Of a DNA stretch of 64,000 nucleotides, positions 24,611 through 32,430 are shown piece by piece. Position 1 is the first letter of the stretch; every line of letters begins with the position of its first letter. Source of the stretch: Calidifontibacter indicus (GTDB taxonomy: Bacteria > Actinomycetota > Actinomycetes > Actinomycetales > Dermatophilaceae); assembly GCF_003386865.1 (NCBI RefSeq), contig NZ_QTUA01000001.1, forward strand, positions 3,162,001-3,226,000, read 5' to 3'. Both the position numbers and the translations under genes were made by a program. The notes under the pieces are model-generated. The model was given only the letters and a program-made list of their open reading frames with translations. It was not told the DNA's origin and ran no database searches.

Positions 24611-25747
24611 ATGTCTGCCCTGCCCACACTCGACGCCGTCCGCGCTGCCCTGGCGACCGTCGAGGACCCCGAGATCCGCAAGCCCATCACCGACCTCGGG
24701 ATGGTGGAGAGCGTCGACATCTCCGACTCCGGCCACGTCAGCGTCACCATCTTGCTGACAATCTCCGGCTGCCCGCTCAAGAGCAAGCTCACCACCGACA
24801 CCACCGCCGCCGTGCAGAAGGTCGACGGCGTCACCGGCGTCGAGGTGCGCCTCGGTGTGATGAACGACGAGCAGCGCGCGACCCTGCGTCAGTCGCTGCG
24901 CGGCGGCGCCCCGGAGAAGGAGATCCCGTTCGCCAAGCCGGGTTCACTGACCCGCGTCTACGCGGTCGCCTCCGGCAAGGGCGGCGTCGGCAAGAGCTCG
25001 GTAACCACCAACCTCGCCGCTGCGATGGCCGCGAACGGCCTGCGCGTCGGTGTGGTCGACGCCGACATCTACGGCTTCTCGGTGCCGCGCATGCTCGGGG
25101 TCGACCAGTTGCCGACCCAGGTCGACGACATGATTCTGCCGCCGGTCGCGGGCGACGTGAAGGTCATCTCCATCGGCATGTTCGTGCCCGGCAACCAGCC
25201 GGTCGTCTGGCGCGGCCCGATGCTGCACCGCGCGCTGCAGCAGTTCCTCGGCGACGTGTTCTGGGGCGACCTCGACGTGCTGCTGCTCGACCTGCCGCCG
25301 GGCACCGGCGACATCGCGATCTCGGTCGCACAGCTCATCCCGAACGCCGAGATCCTCGTCGTCACCACCCCGCAGCAGGCCGCCGCCGAGGTGGCCGAGC
25401 GGGCCGGGTCGATCGCCCTTCAGACCAAGCAGCGCATCGCCGGTGTCATCGAGAACATGTCGTGGCTGGAACTGCCCGACGGCTCGCGCCAGGAGATCTT
25501 CGGCGCCGGTGGTGGCCAGTCGGTCGCCGACTCGCTGTCCCGTTCGGTCGGCGCCAAGGTCGAGCTCCTGGGTCAGATCCCGCTCGACACCGCCCTGCGT
25601 GAGGGAGCGGACACCGGTGCGCCGGTCGTGCTCTCGCGTCCCGACTCCCCCGCCGCCGTCGCGCTCCGCGGCATCGCCAAGGGCCTCGGTTCGCGCGCTC
25701 GCGGTCTCGCCGGTCGCTCGCTCGGCCTCACGCCCTCGGGACGCTAA
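24611..25747 (+). CDS. mrp: Mrp/ApbC-type iron-sulfur cluster carrier P-loop ATPase
   Basis: The 378-aa ATPase carries and delivers Fe-S clusters. Residues 1-95 form a MIP18/DUF59 domain (VEDPEIRKPITDLGMVES). The P-loop domain begins with the deviant Walker A SGKGGVGKSSVTTNLA (about residue 120), then VVDADIYGFSVPRMLG and LLLDLPPGTGD. The usual CxxC of the C-terminal half is absent: the segment reads ENMSWLELPDGSRQ, as in many actinobacterial homologues. The start at 24611 is preferred because TACCAT lies 7 nt upstream; the in-frame ATG at 24602 overlaps that box. Confidence 0.91.
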   Translation: MSALPTLDAVRAALATVEDPEIRKPITDLGMVESVDISDSGHVSVTILLTISGCPLKSKLTTDTTAAVQKVDGVTGVEVRLGVMNDEQRATLRQSLRGGAPEKEIPFAKPGSLTRVYAVASGKGGVGKSSVTTNLAAAMAANGLRVGVVDADIYGFSVPRMLGVDQLPTQVDDMILPPVAGDVKVISIGMFVPGNQPVVWRGPMLHRALQQFLGDVFWGDLDVLLLDLPPGTGDIAISVAQLIPNAEILVVTTPQQAAAEVAERAGSIALQTKQRIAGVIENMSWLELPDGSRQEIFGAGGGQSVADSLSRSVGAKVELLGQIPLDTALREGADTGAPVVLSRPDSPAAVALRGIAKGLGSRARGLAGRSLGLTPSGR

Positions 25748-25832
25748 GGGTTCCGTCCGATCCGTCAGCCGCACGACGTAGTCTTGGTCCGATCCGACCC
25801 CGGACCAGACCAGACGGAGCACGAGGAGCGCA

Positions 25833-26210
25833 GTGTTCGGCATCGAACCATGGGAGTTCGTCATCCTCGTCGCGCTCGCGGCGTTCCTGATCGGACCCGA
25901 GCGTCTGCCGGAGTACATCGCCAAGCTGCGCGGCTGGATCCGCCAGGCCCGTCACATGGCCGAAGGGGCCAAGACCCAGCTCAAGGACGAGATGGGGCCG
26001 GAGTTCGAGGACGTCAACTGGCGCCAGTACGACCCGCGGCAGTACGACCCCCGCAAGATCGTGCGGCAGGCCCTCTTCGACGAGGAGGACGAGCCCACCG
26101 GTCAGCTCGAGGGCGGCATGCACGACCCGGTGATGGACGCCCCGCCGGTATGGGAGCCGATGCGCTATGACCCCGACCGCCCCACCCCGTTCGATATCGA
26201 AGCTACCTAA
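25833..26210 (+). CDS. tatB: TatB, twin-arginine translocase subunit
   Basis: The 125-aa Tat component has one N-terminal membrane helix (residues 7-22, EFVILVALAAFLIGPERLP with the typical Gly-Pro hinge) and an amphipathic helix AKLRGWIRQARHMAEGAKTQ. The acidic C-terminal tail contains two copies of QYDPR. In Tat export it binds signal peptides together with TatC. GAGGAG precedes the GTG start. In mycobacteria tatB follows sigE-rseA-htrA in the same direction; here it is convergent with htrA. Confidence 0.9.
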   Translation: MFGIEPWEFVILVALAAFLIGPERLPEYIAKLRGWIRQARHMAEGAKTQLKDEMGPEFEDVNWRQYDPRQYDPRKIVRQALFDEEDEPTGQLEGGMHDPVMDAPPVWEPMRYDPDRPTPFDIEAT

Positions 26211-26234
26211 GTCTTCTGCAGGCTCCTTCGCCGT

Positions 26235-26269
26235 TCGTGCTCGCTGCTCCTTCGTCGCTGCGAGCACGA
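26235..26269. terminator. Hairpin between tatB and htrA
   Basis: TCGTGCTCGC and GCGAGCACGA form a perfect 10-bp stem with a 15-nt loop between the two converging genes. No T-run follows. The rest of 26211-26335 shows no coding signal. Confidence 0.55.
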
Positions 26270-26335
26270 GGCGTCCCGCCTGCGCGAGCCTCACGTAGTG
26301 GTACAGACAGTGCCACCACCGGCGATCTGTCGGAC

Positions 26336-27604
26336 TCAGCTACCTGCTGCGGTCTGCATCGTCACGGACTTCTGGTTGCCGCCGCTGTTGTAGCCGACGG
26401 TGATGGTCTGGCCGATGTCCTTCGAGCGCAACGTGACCAGGTAGGTCTTCGGGTCCTTGGTGGCCACGCCGTCGATCGAGTTGATGACGTCGCCCTCCTT
26501 GAGGCCGGCCTTGGCGGCCGGGCCACCGTCGACGACGCGGGACACCTTGACGCCGGTGCCGGTGTAGTTGGGGTCGAAGTCGAGCCCGATGACGGGATAC
26601 TCCGCCTTGCCGGTGCGGATCAACTGGTCGGTGGTGCGGCGCACCTGGTCGGCCGGAATCGCGAAACCGAGCCCGATGCTGCCGCCGTTGCGCGAGGAGT
26701 AGATGGCGGAATTGACGCCGACGACCCTGCCCTGCAGGTCGAGCAACGGTCCACCGGAGTTGCCCTGGTTGATCGCGGCATCGGTCTGGATCGCGTTCAT
26801 GTACGACTGGTCGGACGAGCCCGTGCTCGAGCCACTGGTGGAGTCGCCGCCGGTGACGACAGGACGGTTGAGGGCGCTGACGATGCCGGTGGTGACCGAG
26901 CCGGTGAGTCCGAGCGGGGCACCGACGGCGATGACCGACTGGCCGACCTTCAGTTGCCCGGAGTCGGCGAGGGTGAGCGCAGGCAGCCCGGTGCGCTCGA
27001 CCTTGAGCACTGCGAGGTCGTAGGTCGGTGAGGTGCCGACCAGCTTCGCGTCGGCCTCCGACTCGTCGGAGAACAGCACCTTCAACTGGCTGCCACTGCC
27101 GCCGGCCGCGGCCACGTGGTTATTGGTGACGATGTAGCCGTCGGCGCGCAGCACGAAACCGGAGCCGGTGCCGAGCGGGCTGCCCGACGAACTGCTGATC
27201 CGGATGGTCACCACGCTGGGCAGCGCCTTCGCGGCGATCGCCTCCACCCCGTCGGTGTCGCCGGTGCCGGTCGAGTGCGAGTGGTCTGCCAGCTGCGACC
27301 CCGCGTAACCGCCGACGCCGCCGAACAGCAACGCGGCGGCCGCCACGGCAGCGATCAACCCGGCGCGTGATCGTCCGCGCGGCGGGGTCTGTACCGGTGC
27401 GCCCGGATTCGGGCCGGCGGACGCAGGCGCAACAGCCGGGCCGGACGGCGCAGCCGGCCGTTGGGGTTGGTCACGCAGTTGGTCCCGCGGACCCGCGCCG
27501 AAGGGATCGGTGGCCGCAGCCGTCGGCAGCCCACCGCGTCCGGGCAGGCGTCGGCCGGGCCCGCCGGAAGCGGGGCCGAACGGGTCGAGGGGTGGCTGCG
27601 ACAT
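26336..27604 (-). CDS. htrA: HtrA/DegP-like membrane-anchored serine protease with PDZ
   Basis: The 422-aa envelope protease has a Pro/Gly-rich cytosolic N terminus (about 85 residues) and one membrane helix (GLIAAVAAAALLFGGVGGYAG). The trypsin-like domain carries the catalytic triad: His in VTNNHVAAAGG, Asp in TYDLAVLKV and Ser in GNSGGPLLD. A C-terminal PDZ domain (about 325-410) contains GGPAAKAGLKEGDVINSIDG. It degrades or refolds damaged exported proteins. It lies directly after rseA in the sigE cluster. The ATG at 27604 lies 7 nt after CACAAT, so it may have its own leaderless promoter besides sigE readthrough. Confidence 0.92.
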   Translation of the reverse strand: MSQPPLDPFGPASGGPGRRLPGRGGLPTAAATDPFGAGPRDQLRDQPQRPAAPSGPAVAPASAGPNPGAPVQTPPRGRSRAGLIAAVAAAALLFGGVGGYAGSQLADHSHSTGTGDTDGVEAIAAKALPSVVTIRISSSSGSPLGTGSGFVLRADGYIVTNNHVAAAGGSGSQLKVLFSDESEADAKLVGTSPTYDLAVLKVERTGLPALTLADSGQLKVGQSVIAVGAPLGLTGSVTTGIVSALNRPVVTGGDSTSGSSTGSSDQSYMNAIQTDAAINQGNSGGPLLDLQGRVVGVNSAIYSSRNGGSIGLGFAIPADQVRRTTDQLIRTGKAEYPVIGLDFDPNYTGTGVKVSRVVDGGPAAKAGLKEGDVINSIDGVATKDPKTYLVTLRSKDIGQTITVGYNSGGNQKSVTMQTAAGS

Positions 27605-27664
27605 GGGCGTCATTGTGCGCCATTGTGGCAACGAAGGTTGCCGGTCGGAGGCGGCGGCCCGTGA

Positions 27665-28156
27665 TCAGGGCCGGTTCGGGTTGGGCGCGGCGGGTTCGAA
27701 CCCGATGACCCGCGCGGCCGGCTGCTGCTGCACGGTCTGCGACCGCATCGTCGGCAGCCGGGTCTGGGTGGCGTCGGCCGGGACGTGGATCGCGACCACG
27801 GCGGCGCCGATGCACCCGACCACCGCGAGCGCGGCGATGCCGACCGGCTTACGGGCGGAGACGTACTGCGCGGGCGCGTGGCTGGACAGCGTCGCCGGCG
27901 CGTTGGTGTGCGCCCGCCGCACCGGCATCGGCTCGGTGGGGAGGTCGCCCAGGCTGAGCAGCCCGGCCATGAAGTCGGAGCCGTGCCCCGGTGCCGCGGG
28001 CACCCCGCGCATCCGCTCGATGAGTTCACGCTCCGCCGCGACCTGCGCGCGGCAGCCCTGACAGGCGACGAGGTGACGTTCGAGCGCGGTCGAGGCGTCG
28101 CGGGAGAGCACTCCGTCGACGTAGTCGACCAACAGGTCTTGCTGCGGACAGGTCAT
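27665..28156 (-). CDS. rseA: RseA-like zinc-binding anti-sigma factor
   Basis: The 163-aa anti-sigma factor should hold SigE inactive until stress. The N-terminal zf-HC2/ZAS motif is clear: [15 protein letters not shown] gives the H-x3-C-x2-C ligands. A hydrophobic helix, [20 protein letters not shown] (about 105-124), could anchor it in the membrane. The gene overlaps the sigE stop by 4 nt (ATGA), which secures stoichiometric synthesis. The tail is rich in Gln, Pro and Ala. Confidence 0.88.
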   Translation of the reverse strand: MTCPQQDLLVDYVDGVLSRDASTALERHLVACQGCRAQVAAERELIERMRGVPAAPGHGSDFMAGLLSLGDLPTEPMPVRRAHTNAPATLSSHAPAQYVSARKPVGIAALAVVGCIGAAVVAIHVPADATQTRLPTMRSQTVQQQPAARVIGFEPAAPNPNRP

Positions 28157-28884
28157 CCGCCGACCCCCGCGGGCCGACGGACGCCGAGGCCGCGTACACC
28201 GGTCTGCACACCGGTCTGGATCGGCTGGGTGATCGGACGGTCGATGGGCTCGGTGACCGGACGCTGGGACGGGTCGCGGTGGGCGAGGGCCGCCCGCAAC
28301 TGGGCACGACCGCGGTGGATGCGCGAGCGGACGGTGCCGAGCTTCACGTCGAGCGTCGCGGCGACCTCCTCATAGGACAGCCCCTCGATGTCACACAGCA
28401 CGACGGCCGCACGGAAGTCGGGCGACAACGCGTCGAGCGCGTGCTGGATGTCGTCGTCGAAGTGGGCGTCGGCGTAGATCTGCTCGGGGCTGCCCGAGCG
28501 GCTGACCAGACGCGCGGCGGCGTCGTCGGACAGCGCGTCGAAGCGGATGCGCTGCTTGCGGCGCATCTTGTCGAGGAAGACGTTGGTGGTGATGCGGTGC
28601 AGCCAGCCCTCGAAGGTGCCCGGACGGTACGAACCGAGCGAACGGAACACCCGCACGAACACATCGTGGGTGAGGTCTTCGGCGTCGTGCACATTGCCGG
28701 TCAGGCGGTAGGCCAGGCGGTAGACGCGTGCCGAGTGTTCGGTGACGATCTCCTCCCAGGTGGGCGGCTGCCAGCCGGCCGGCACCTCGTCGGGAACCAC
28801 CGTCTTGGTTCGCTTCACCATCGTCCTCTCGGGCGTCTTCGTCGTCATCGTCTGTTCGTTCGTCATGTTCGTCTCGATCGTCAT
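28153..28884 (-). CDS. sigE: ECF sigma factor SigE
   Basis: The 243-aa extracytoplasmic-function sigma factor has region 2 at about residues 42-115 ([40 protein letters not shown]) and region 4 at about 150-205 ([20 protein letters not shown], then [20 protein letters not shown]). The N terminus is Thr/Met-rich with several possible start codons; the one at 28884 has GGGGGA 5 nt upstream. The C-terminal Pro/Thr-rich tail is longer than in most ECF factors. Cluster order sigE-rseA-htrA matches the envelope-stress locus of mycobacteria. Confidence 0.92.
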   Translation of the reverse strand: MTIETNMTNEQTMTTKTPERTMVKRTKTVVPDEVPAGWQPPTWEEIVTEHSARVYRLAYRLTGNVHDAEDLTHDVFVRVFRSLGSYRPGTFEGWLHRITTNVFLDKMRRKQRIRFDALSDDAAARLVSRSGSPEQIYADAHFDDDIQHALDALSPDFRAAVVLCDIEGLSYEEVAATLDVKLGTVRSRIHRGRAQLRAALAHRDPSQRPVTEPIDRPITQPIQTGVQTGVRGLGVRRPAGVGG

Positions 28885-28988
28885 GCTGGTCCCCCGGTTG
28901 TGCCGTTCACCGTTTCACCGTTGCACCTTTACCTGTGCATCTGCTGTGTGCCAGCGATGACGGCTCGGTGCACTAGTGCCGGCGGTGT

Positions 28989-29059
28989 CGACAGGTCGAA
29001 CCGTTGAGACGTCGCAGGACGTCGATCGGTTCAACGATCAGCACCACCGGATTGTTTCC
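28989..29059 (-). promoter_or_regulatory. ECF-type (SigE) promoter candidates upstream of sigE
   Basis: On the minus strand, GGGAAAC (around 29054-29060) is followed after 17 nt by CGTTGA (29031-29036), close to the known SigE pattern GGAAC-N16-GTT. A second TGAACC with CGTC about 15 nt later lies just downstream. Both would leave a leader of more than 100 nt and suggest autoregulation. The remaining DNA to 28885 holds short CACCGTT direct repeats and no gene. Confidence 0.55.
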
Positions 29060-29138
29060 CCCGTCCGCGAACTGCCTTCAGGCATTCCCGGACGGCTTAT
29101 TTTCGCACGACTGCGCCCGGCAAGTAGATTGCTGAGTC

Positions 29139-29771
29139 ATGACGTCGATGCGACCCGGCACCTGGACCTACGCCGAGGAGTTCATTCCCGAGCCCGAACT
29201 GATCGAGCGCGCACGTGTGCGCGGCGACGAACTGGGCGCCGTGCCCGTCGGCACGGGCACCGGCGCGGCCCTGCGGATGCTGGCCGCCGCCAACCACGCA
29301 CGCTCCGTGGTCGAGATCGGCACCGGCGCCGGGGTCAGCGGTCTCTGGCTGCTGTCGGGCATGCCCGCCGACGGCATCCTGACCACCATCGACATCTCCA
29401 GTGAGCACCAGCACGCCGCCAAGCAGGCGTTCGCCGAGGCCGGCTACCCGCCGCAACGCACCCGGACGATCGTGGGCAGCGCCCTGTCGGTGCTGCCGCG
29501 CCTCACCGACGGCGGCTACGACCTCGTGCTGGTCGACGGCGAGAAGACCGAGTACCCGGCGTACGTCGAGCAGGCGCTGCGCCTGCTGCGCCCGGGCGGG
29601 GTGCTCGCCATCGACAACATGCTCTGGCACGACCAGGTCGCCGACCCTGCCGCCCGTGACGACGTCACCCGCATCCTGCGCGACCTCGGCAAGCAGTTGC
29701 GCGACGACGACAGCCTCGACACCACGCTGCTGCCGGTCGGTGACGGCCTGCTGGTGGCGGTCAAGCGCTGA
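29139..29771 (+). CDS. Family-3 O-methyltransferase
   Basis: The 210-aa SAM-dependent methyltransferase is of the COMT-like family 3. It shows motif I VVEIGTGAGVSGLWLL (about residues 57-72), the acidic TTIDISSEHQ, the metal- and SAM-proximal LVLVDGEKTEY, and GVLAIDNMLWHDQVAD with the metal ligands Asp-Asn. It is divergent from sigE, exactly as Rv1220c is in mycobacteria, but its substrate is unknown. The ATG at 29139 follows TAGATT (29125-29130) by 8 nt, a leaderless arrangement. A perfect terminator follows. Confidence 0.9.
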   Translation: MTSMRPGTWTYAEEFIPEPELIERARVRGDELGAVPVGTGTGAALRMLAAANHARSVVEIGTGAGVSGLWLLSGMPADGILTTIDISSEHQHAAKQAFAEAGYPPQRTRTIVGSALSVLPRLTDGGYDLVLVDGEKTEYPAYVEQALRLLRPGGVLAIDNMLWHDQVADPAARDDVTRILRDLGKQLRDDDSLDTTLLPVGDGLLVAVKR

Positions 29772-29805
29772 CCTCGGCCTTCCGGGCTGTCGAGCCTTCC
29801 GGACA

Positions 29806-29845
29806 CGAAAAGACCCGCGGACCTCGAGGTCCGCGGGTCTTTTCG
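29806..29845. terminator. 40-nt perfect palindromic terminator
   Basis: The 40-nt stretch reads the same on both strands, with CGAAAAGACCCGCGGACC as the left arm. It carries A-runs and T-runs at the ends and serves both converging genes. Confidence 0.95.
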
Positions 29846-29860
29846 TTCGGGTGCGGCCGG

Positions 29861-30028
29861 TCAGCCGATGCAGCCCTTGATGGCATCGCCCAACGCCTGC
29901 GCTTCCTCGGCGTTCATCTCGACCACCAAGCGGCCGCCGCCTTCGAGCGGCATGCGCAGCAGGATGCTGCGACCTTCCTTGGTCACTTCGAGCGGGCCGT
30001 CGCCAGTCCTCGGCTTCATCGCCGCCAT
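29861..30028 (-). CDS. DUF3117 small conserved protein
   Basis: This 55-aa protein reads MAAMKPRTGDGPLEVTKEGR at the start and ends ALGDAIKGCIG. It matches the DUF3117 family found throughout actinobacteria. It is short, probably beta-rich, with no signal or membrane segment. Function unknown. GGGGAAG precedes the ATG at 30028, and a GATAAT box (30133-30138) lies about 105 nt upstream. Strong conservation of such a short protein suggests a core role. Confidence 0.9.
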   Translation of the reverse strand: MAAMKPRTGDGPLEVTKEGRSILLRMPLEGGGRLVVEMNAEEAQALGDAIKGCIG

Positions 30029-30132
30029 GGGTGCTTCCCCTTCCGCTGCGTGGCAAGTCTGTGACGGGCGCGTCGTCGTCCACGCAGTTCGTTGTCTCGC
30101 CGATGTCTCGGTGACACGCCCTCTGCCGATTC

Positions 30133-30138
30133 ATTATC
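30133..30138 (-). promoter_or_regulatory. -10 box GATAAT upstream of DUF3117
   Basis: GATAAT is one of the few near-consensus -10 hexamers in the window. No clear -35 accompanies it. The rest of the 219-nt gap (30029-30247) shows only a GGCGTGC direct repeat near 30190-30210. Confidence 0.4.
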
Positions 30139-30247
30139 CCCCTTCCAGGTGGCGAGGAGGAAATTCGCGCCCGCCGATTCGTGCGATCGTGGCGTGCGTC
30201 GTGGCGTGCAGCGCGGCCTCGGGCCGCTGGACTGGCACGATGGGCCC

Positions 30248-31093
30248 ATGCTCGCCAGGTCCGCCGTCTTCGACATCTACGGCGACCACCTCCTGGGCAC
30301 CACCGGGTGGGCGCCGGTCGCCGCACTGGTGCAGTTGACGGGGGTGGTCGACGTCGCGCCGGCCGCGACCCGCACCGCGATCTCCCGGATGGCACGGGAA
30401 GGGTGGCTGGACGCCGAAACCCGTTCCGGGGTGCGTGGCTACGCACTCACCTCGCGTGCCCGGCACCGCCTGGGGTCCGCCGCGCAACGCATCTATGCCG
30501 ACCGGACCCCCGAGTGGGACGGCGAGTGGCACCTCGTGGTCGTCGAGCACAGCGCCGACCGTTCGGTGCGTGCCCGGGTGCGCGGATCGATGGAGTACCT
30601 CGGGTATGCCCGCCTCGCAGCCGACACCTGGGTGGCGCCCCGCCCCAGCGACGACCTCGCCGAAACCCTCGGCGACGGCTATCGCGAGTTCCGCTCCCGC
30701 CTCACCGGCGACCCGGTGCGGTTCGCCGCCGAGATGTGGGACCTCGACGCGCTGGCCGAGGCTCACAACGGCTACATCCGCTGGCTCACCGACCTGGTCG
30801 CCGACCTGCCGGACGTCGATGCCGCCGGCGATCTGGAGTGCTACACGACCCGCTCCCTGGCGTTGCACGAGTGGCGCAAGTTCCTGTTCACCGACCCCGG
30901 CCTCCCGCTCGAGGTGCTGCCACCCGATTGGCCGGGTTCGCGGGCATCGAAGCAGTTCCGTGACGTAGCCGCCTGCCTTCGGCCCGGCGCTGCCGGATAC
31001 GTTGATACCTGTATCCGAACAGCCTTGGGCCGCAGCACGACCGACCCCACCGACGGCCCGAACACCGAGCCGAACACCGAGGAGATCCGATGA
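30248..31093 (+). CDS. PaaX-family transcriptional regulator
   Basis: The 281-aa protein has a PaaX-like N-terminal winged helix (about 1-80: AVFDIYGDHLLGTTGW, then ATRTAISRMAREGWLDAETR), a central Cas2-like domain and the C-terminal PaaX_C domain (about 190-260, ECYTTRSLALHEWRKFLFTDPGLP). PaaX proteins repress phenylacetate and related CoA-dependent degradation and respond to aryl-CoA. The ATG at 30248 lies 6 nt after CACGAT. Its stop overlaps the enoyl-CoA hydratase start by 4 nt (ATGA), so regulator and enzyme are coupled. Confidence 0.85.
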   Translation: MLARSAVFDIYGDHLLGTTGWAPVAALVQLTGVVDVAPAATRTAISRMAREGWLDAETRSGVRGYALTSRARHRLGSAAQRIYADRTPEWDGEWHLVVVEHSADRSVRARVRGSMEYLGYARLAADTWVAPRPSDDLAETLGDGYREFRSRLTGDPVRFAAEMWDLDALAEAHNGYIRWLTDLVADLPDVDAAGDLECYTTRSLALHEWRKFLFTDPGLPLEVLPPDWPGSRASKQFRDVAACLRPGAAGYVDTCIRTALGRSTTDPTDGPNTEPNTEEIR

Positions 31094-31884
31094 GCGACGA
31101 CGCACCTGTCCTGGTCGAGCGCGAGGGTGGCGTCGCCACCGTCCGGATCAACCGGCCCGATGACATGTGCGCCCTCGACATCCCCACCAAGGAGGGGCTG
31201 GTCGCGGCGCTGCAGCAGGTGGCCGGCGACGACACCGTGCGGGTGGTGGTGCTGACCGGCACCGGCCGCGCGTTCTGCGTCGGTCAAGACCTCAAGGAAC
31301 ACCTCGGGTTGCTCGAGACCGGCGACGACGCCCTCGGCACCACCGTGGTCGAGCACTACAACCCGATCGTCGAGTTGCTCTCGACCATGAACAAGCCGGT
31401 CATCGCGGCGGTCAACGGGGTGGCGGCCGGAGCCGGCGCCGCCTTCGCGTTCGCCTGCGACCTGCGCATCCTGCGCGAGAGCGCCGGCTTCAACCTGGCC
31501 TTCACCGGCATCGCGCTGTCGTGCGACTCCGGGTCGTCGTGGTCGTTGCAGCGCCTGGTCGGCATCGCCAAGGCGAAGGAACTGCTGTTCTTTCCCCGCA
31601 CCGTCCGCTCGGCCGAGGCGCTCGAACTGGGCCTCGCCACCAAGGTCGTGCCCGACGACGAGTTCGACGCCGCCGTGGCCGAACTCGCCGGCCGGCTGGC
31701 TGCCGGGCCGACCATCGCGTACGGCTCGGTGCGCCGTGCGATCGCCTACTCCGCAACTCACGACCTGTCCGAATCGTTGGCCAACGAAGGCGAACTGATG
31801 AAGCTCACCGGCGACACGGCCGACCACCGCGCCGCGGTCGACGCCTTCATCGCCAAGCGTCCGCCGGTCTTCGAAGGTCGCTGA
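31090..31884 (+). CDS. Enoyl-CoA hydratase/isomerase family protein (PaaG/PaaB-like)
   Basis: The 264-aa crotonase-fold enzyme has the oxyanion-hole segments GRAFCVGQDLKEH and NGVAAGAGAAFAFACDLRI. In place of the hydratase Glu pair it shows TGIALSCDSGSSWSLQRLVG, with an Asp, as in PaaG-type 1,2-epoxyphenylacetyl-CoA isomerases. Coupling to a PaaX-type regulator supports an aryl- or fatty-acyl-CoA isomerase role. No other paa genes are in the window, so the full pathway is not shown. GAGGAG also precedes the ATG. Confidence 0.85.
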   Translation: MSDDAPVLVEREGGVATVRINRPDDMCALDIPTKEGLVAALQQVAGDDTVRVVVLTGTGRAFCVGQDLKEHLGLLETGDDALGTTVVEHYNPIVELLSTMNKPVIAAVNGVAAGAGAAFAFACDLRILRESAGFNLAFTGIALSCDSGSSWSLQRLVGIAKAKELLFFPRTVRSAEALELGLATKVVPDDEFDAAVAELAGRLAAGPTIAYGSVRRAIAYSATHDLSESLANEGELMKLTGDTADHRAAVDAFIAKRPPVFEGR

Positions 31885-31917
31885 TCCGCCGGGCCGCCCG
31901 GCGGGGAGGGAGAAAGC

Positions 31918-32406
31918 ATGAACGGGGCGACACTCTTCTGGATCATCGCGGGTCTCGCGTTGGTGGGACTCGAGGTCGTCGGGGGCGAGTTCGTGCTGCT
32001 CATGCTGGGCGGTGGCGCGTTGGCTGCCGCCGGCACGTCCGCTGCCGGAGCCGACACCTGGGTGAGCGCGCTCGTCTTCGCCGTCGTCTCGATCGGGCTG
32101 TTGCTGCTGGTGCGGCCGCCGATGAAGCGGCACTTCCTGTCGGGCCCGAAGCACGCCATGAACACCGACGCGCTGCTCGGGGCACGGGCCGAGGTGATCG
32201 AGCGGGTGCACGAGGACGGCGGCCTGGTGCGCATCGGCGGCGAGGAGTGGTCGGCCCGCCCCGCCCGACGCAGTTTCGTGTTCGAGCCGGGTGAACGGCT
32301 CGTCGTCGAACGCATCGACGGGGCGATCGCGCTCGTCGACAAGGACCTCGACACAGACTTCGACACAGACACCGGCGCCGGGCCCGGCGTCGAACCGGGC
32401 GCGTAA
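31918..32406 (+). CDS. NfeD-like membrane protein
   Basis: The 162-aa protein has three or four membrane helices in its first 75 residues (LFWIIAGLALVGLEVVGGEF, LLMLGGGALAAAGTS and ALVFAVVSIGLLLLVRP) and a C-terminal OB-fold domain (about 85-145, LLGARAEVIERVHEDGGLVR). NfeD proteins pair with SPFH proteins of the next gene to organise membrane microdomains and quality control. GGGAGGG lies before the ATG. The Asp-rich C-terminal tail is a local oddity. Confidence 0.88.
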   Translation: MNGATLFWIIAGLALVGLEVVGGEFVLLMLGGGALAAAGTSAAGADTWVSALVFAVVSIGLLLLVRPPMKRHFLSGPKHAMNTDALLGARAEVIERVHEDGGLVRIGGEEWSARPARRSFVFEPGERLVVERIDGAIALVDKDLDTDFDTDTGAGPGVEPGA

Positions 32407-32430
32407 GCGTCCAAACATTGGGGAGAACAC

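Noticed and set aside
27690-27710. GGGTTCGAACCC, resembling a tRNA T-loop
   Set aside because: It lies inside rseA coding sequence, and no acceptor, D or anticodon arms surround it.
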